The notes under the pieces were generated by a model, which saw only the letters and a program-made list of their open reading frames with translations, made no database searches and was not told where the DNA came from. From JAUWGC01 sp963753055 (GTDB lineage Bacteria; Bacteroidota; Bacteroidia; Bacteroidales; B18-G4): DNA of 64,000 bases. The DNA lies in assembly GCA_963753055.1 (NCBI GenBank), contig CAVWAP010000002.1:186001-250000 (forward strand), written 5' to 3'. Position numbers and translations under genes: made by a program. Within the stretch, counting starts at the first letter, position 1. Each line of letters starts with the position of its first letter. Of this stretch, positions 63,300 to 64,000 are shown in pieces.

Positions 63300-64000
63300 A
63301 TTTTGATTGACCACCCCAATGCCGGAGTGAATTGACCACCTCGCCGAAGCAAACTGACCACCTCAGGCCGGAGTAAATTGACCACCAAACAATAAGGATT
63401 TTTCTTGTGCTGATAAGCACATAAATGATTAACCTGCCCTGGTAATTAATTTTTAATCATTTATGTCAAACCATTTAACGCACATGAAAAAAGTAAGATT
63501 GATTCTTCGAATGTACACCGAGGGTGTAAGCAAGAAGACCATTAGTGAAAAGAGCGGTTGTAGCCGTAATACGGTAAAGAAGTACATCCGTCAGTTTATT
63601 GCCATGGGCAAATCCTTTGAGGAGCTGAACCAGCTGAGCAACACCTCTTTAGAAGAATTGTTTAAGTCAGAAGCTCCTTTGCCCCATGCGAAGCTTGATA
63701 CCTTGAGGGGTTATTTTCCCCAGATGGAAAAAGCCCTGAAACGAAAGGGTGTTACCCGGGAGCATCTGTGGAAGAAGTATATCAGAAGCATCCTGATGGT
63801 TATCGCATAAGTCAGTTCAAGGAGCATTATAACCGATGGCGTAAGCAATCCGCCGGGGTGATGCATATCGAGCATAAAGCCGGTGACAAGATGCAGGTTG
63901 ATTATGCCGGTGATCGCCTTGAGATCGTGGATCTGGATACAGGTGAGTTGCGTCAGGTAGAGGTATTTGTAGCCATCCTGGGAGCCAGCCAGCTCACCTA
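63300..64000 (+). mobile_element. IS21-family insertion sequence, left part
   Basis: Begins near 63280-63305 (boundary uncertain) and runs off the window. Four repeats of (a)aYtgaccacc at 63305-63315, 63330-63340, 63352-63362 and 63376-63386, spaced 22-25 bases, look like the multiple transposase-binding sites at IS21 ends. The istA-type gene follows. Confidence 0.7.
63463..64000 (+). pseudogene. istA: IS21 istA transposase, frameshifted and incomplete
   Basis: The first frame (63463-63810) gives a helix-turn-helix start (ILRMYTEGVSKKTISEKSGC, SRNTVKKYIRQF) and ends early. The usual sequence continues in another frame from about 63783: QKHPDGYRISQFKEHY, then MQVDYAGDR, with the first catalytic Asp of the DDE triad, to the window edge. 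A duplicated AT (tat-at-cag at 63778-63785) explains the break: removing two bases joins the frames. This is either an inactivated copy or a sequence error. The istB gene would lie beyond the window. Confidence 0.8.

Noticed and set aside
63163..63420. Minus-strand open frames over the IS21 left end
   Set aside because: They read across transposase-binding repeats and have no protein-like composition.

Overview
This window comes from a bacterium of the phylum Bacteroidota, most likely an anaerobic, fermentative member of the Bacteroidales/Marinilabiliales type. Four secreted proteins end in type IX secretion (T9SS) sorting domains. Several genes have the Bacteroidota promoter (TTG or TTTG, about 19 bases, TAnnTTTG). 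The gene set includes a GH97 glycosidase, an OmpB-type outer-membrane barrel, a long IleRS and a DksA-like protein with an incomplete zinc site. These assignments rest on motif recognition only; no database search was run.

Layout. 1-706 is the 3' end of dnaG. 715-1045 has no gene but folds, on the minus strand, into what looks like a structured RNA. 1178-10367 holds two DUF3857/transglutaminase-like proteins (one apparently inactive), a metallophosphoesterase lipoprotein, an M14 peptidase, a polysaccharide deacetylase and two genes of unknown function. 10440-14850 is ileS, a dksA-like gene and lspA. 15000-20432 encodes a glutaryl-CoA-type dehydrogenase and then a compact operon: methylmalonyl-CoA epimerase, carboxyltransferase, OadG-like subunit, biotin carrier and membrane beta subunit. 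Together these form a predicted sodium-pumping methylmalonyl-CoA decarboxylase or propionyl-CoA carboxylase. 20473-24538 has a small membrane protein, a patatin, uridine kinase, a cupin, a two-cluster ferredoxin protein and a divergent Crp/Fnr regulator with a palindrome between them. 24555-41295 is mainly envelope and secreted functions: GH97, T9SS proteins, a DUF2817 peptidase, an outer-membrane barrel, an arylsulfotransferase-like protein, a PagL-like lipid A deacylase and a MORN-like protein. 41344-46087 is a histidine kinase and LuxR-type response regulator around a tandem pair of small secreted paralogues with a nearly identical 49-base leader and an unusually strong Shine-Dalgarno. 47153-64000 has typA, an interrupted YCF48-like T9SS protein, an AbiE type IV toxin-antitoxin pair, a 1201-residue T9SS type B protein, tRNA-Arg, metG, a peptidoglycan carboxypeptidase, yraN, a four-helix-bundle protein, a pseudouridine synthase, tRNA-Asn with a broken upstream copy, and the left part of an IS21-family element.

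Repeats. The spacers between genes are unusually rich in short repeated words (ggttagtg, gatatctgat, cagtgatcactg, cacatgg/caatgttcaatgt, aacttataact, attgttaaactgtt, ttctctc). Small palindromes sit inside several of these word arrays, and some reach into coding ends or into a tRNA copy. At least three palindrome families recur: a GCCTGCCCCTGCG type, a pyrimidine-rich CCCCCTCCCTC type, and an A6...T6-bounded element of about 62 bases. With the structured-RNA candidate at 715-1045, they are the most unusual content of the window.

Broken genes. Three genes carry a lesion that could be decay or sequence error: the arylsulfotransferase-like gene (two N-terminal frameshifts), the YCF48-like gene (one in-frame TGA) and the IS21 istA gene (a 2-base duplication).
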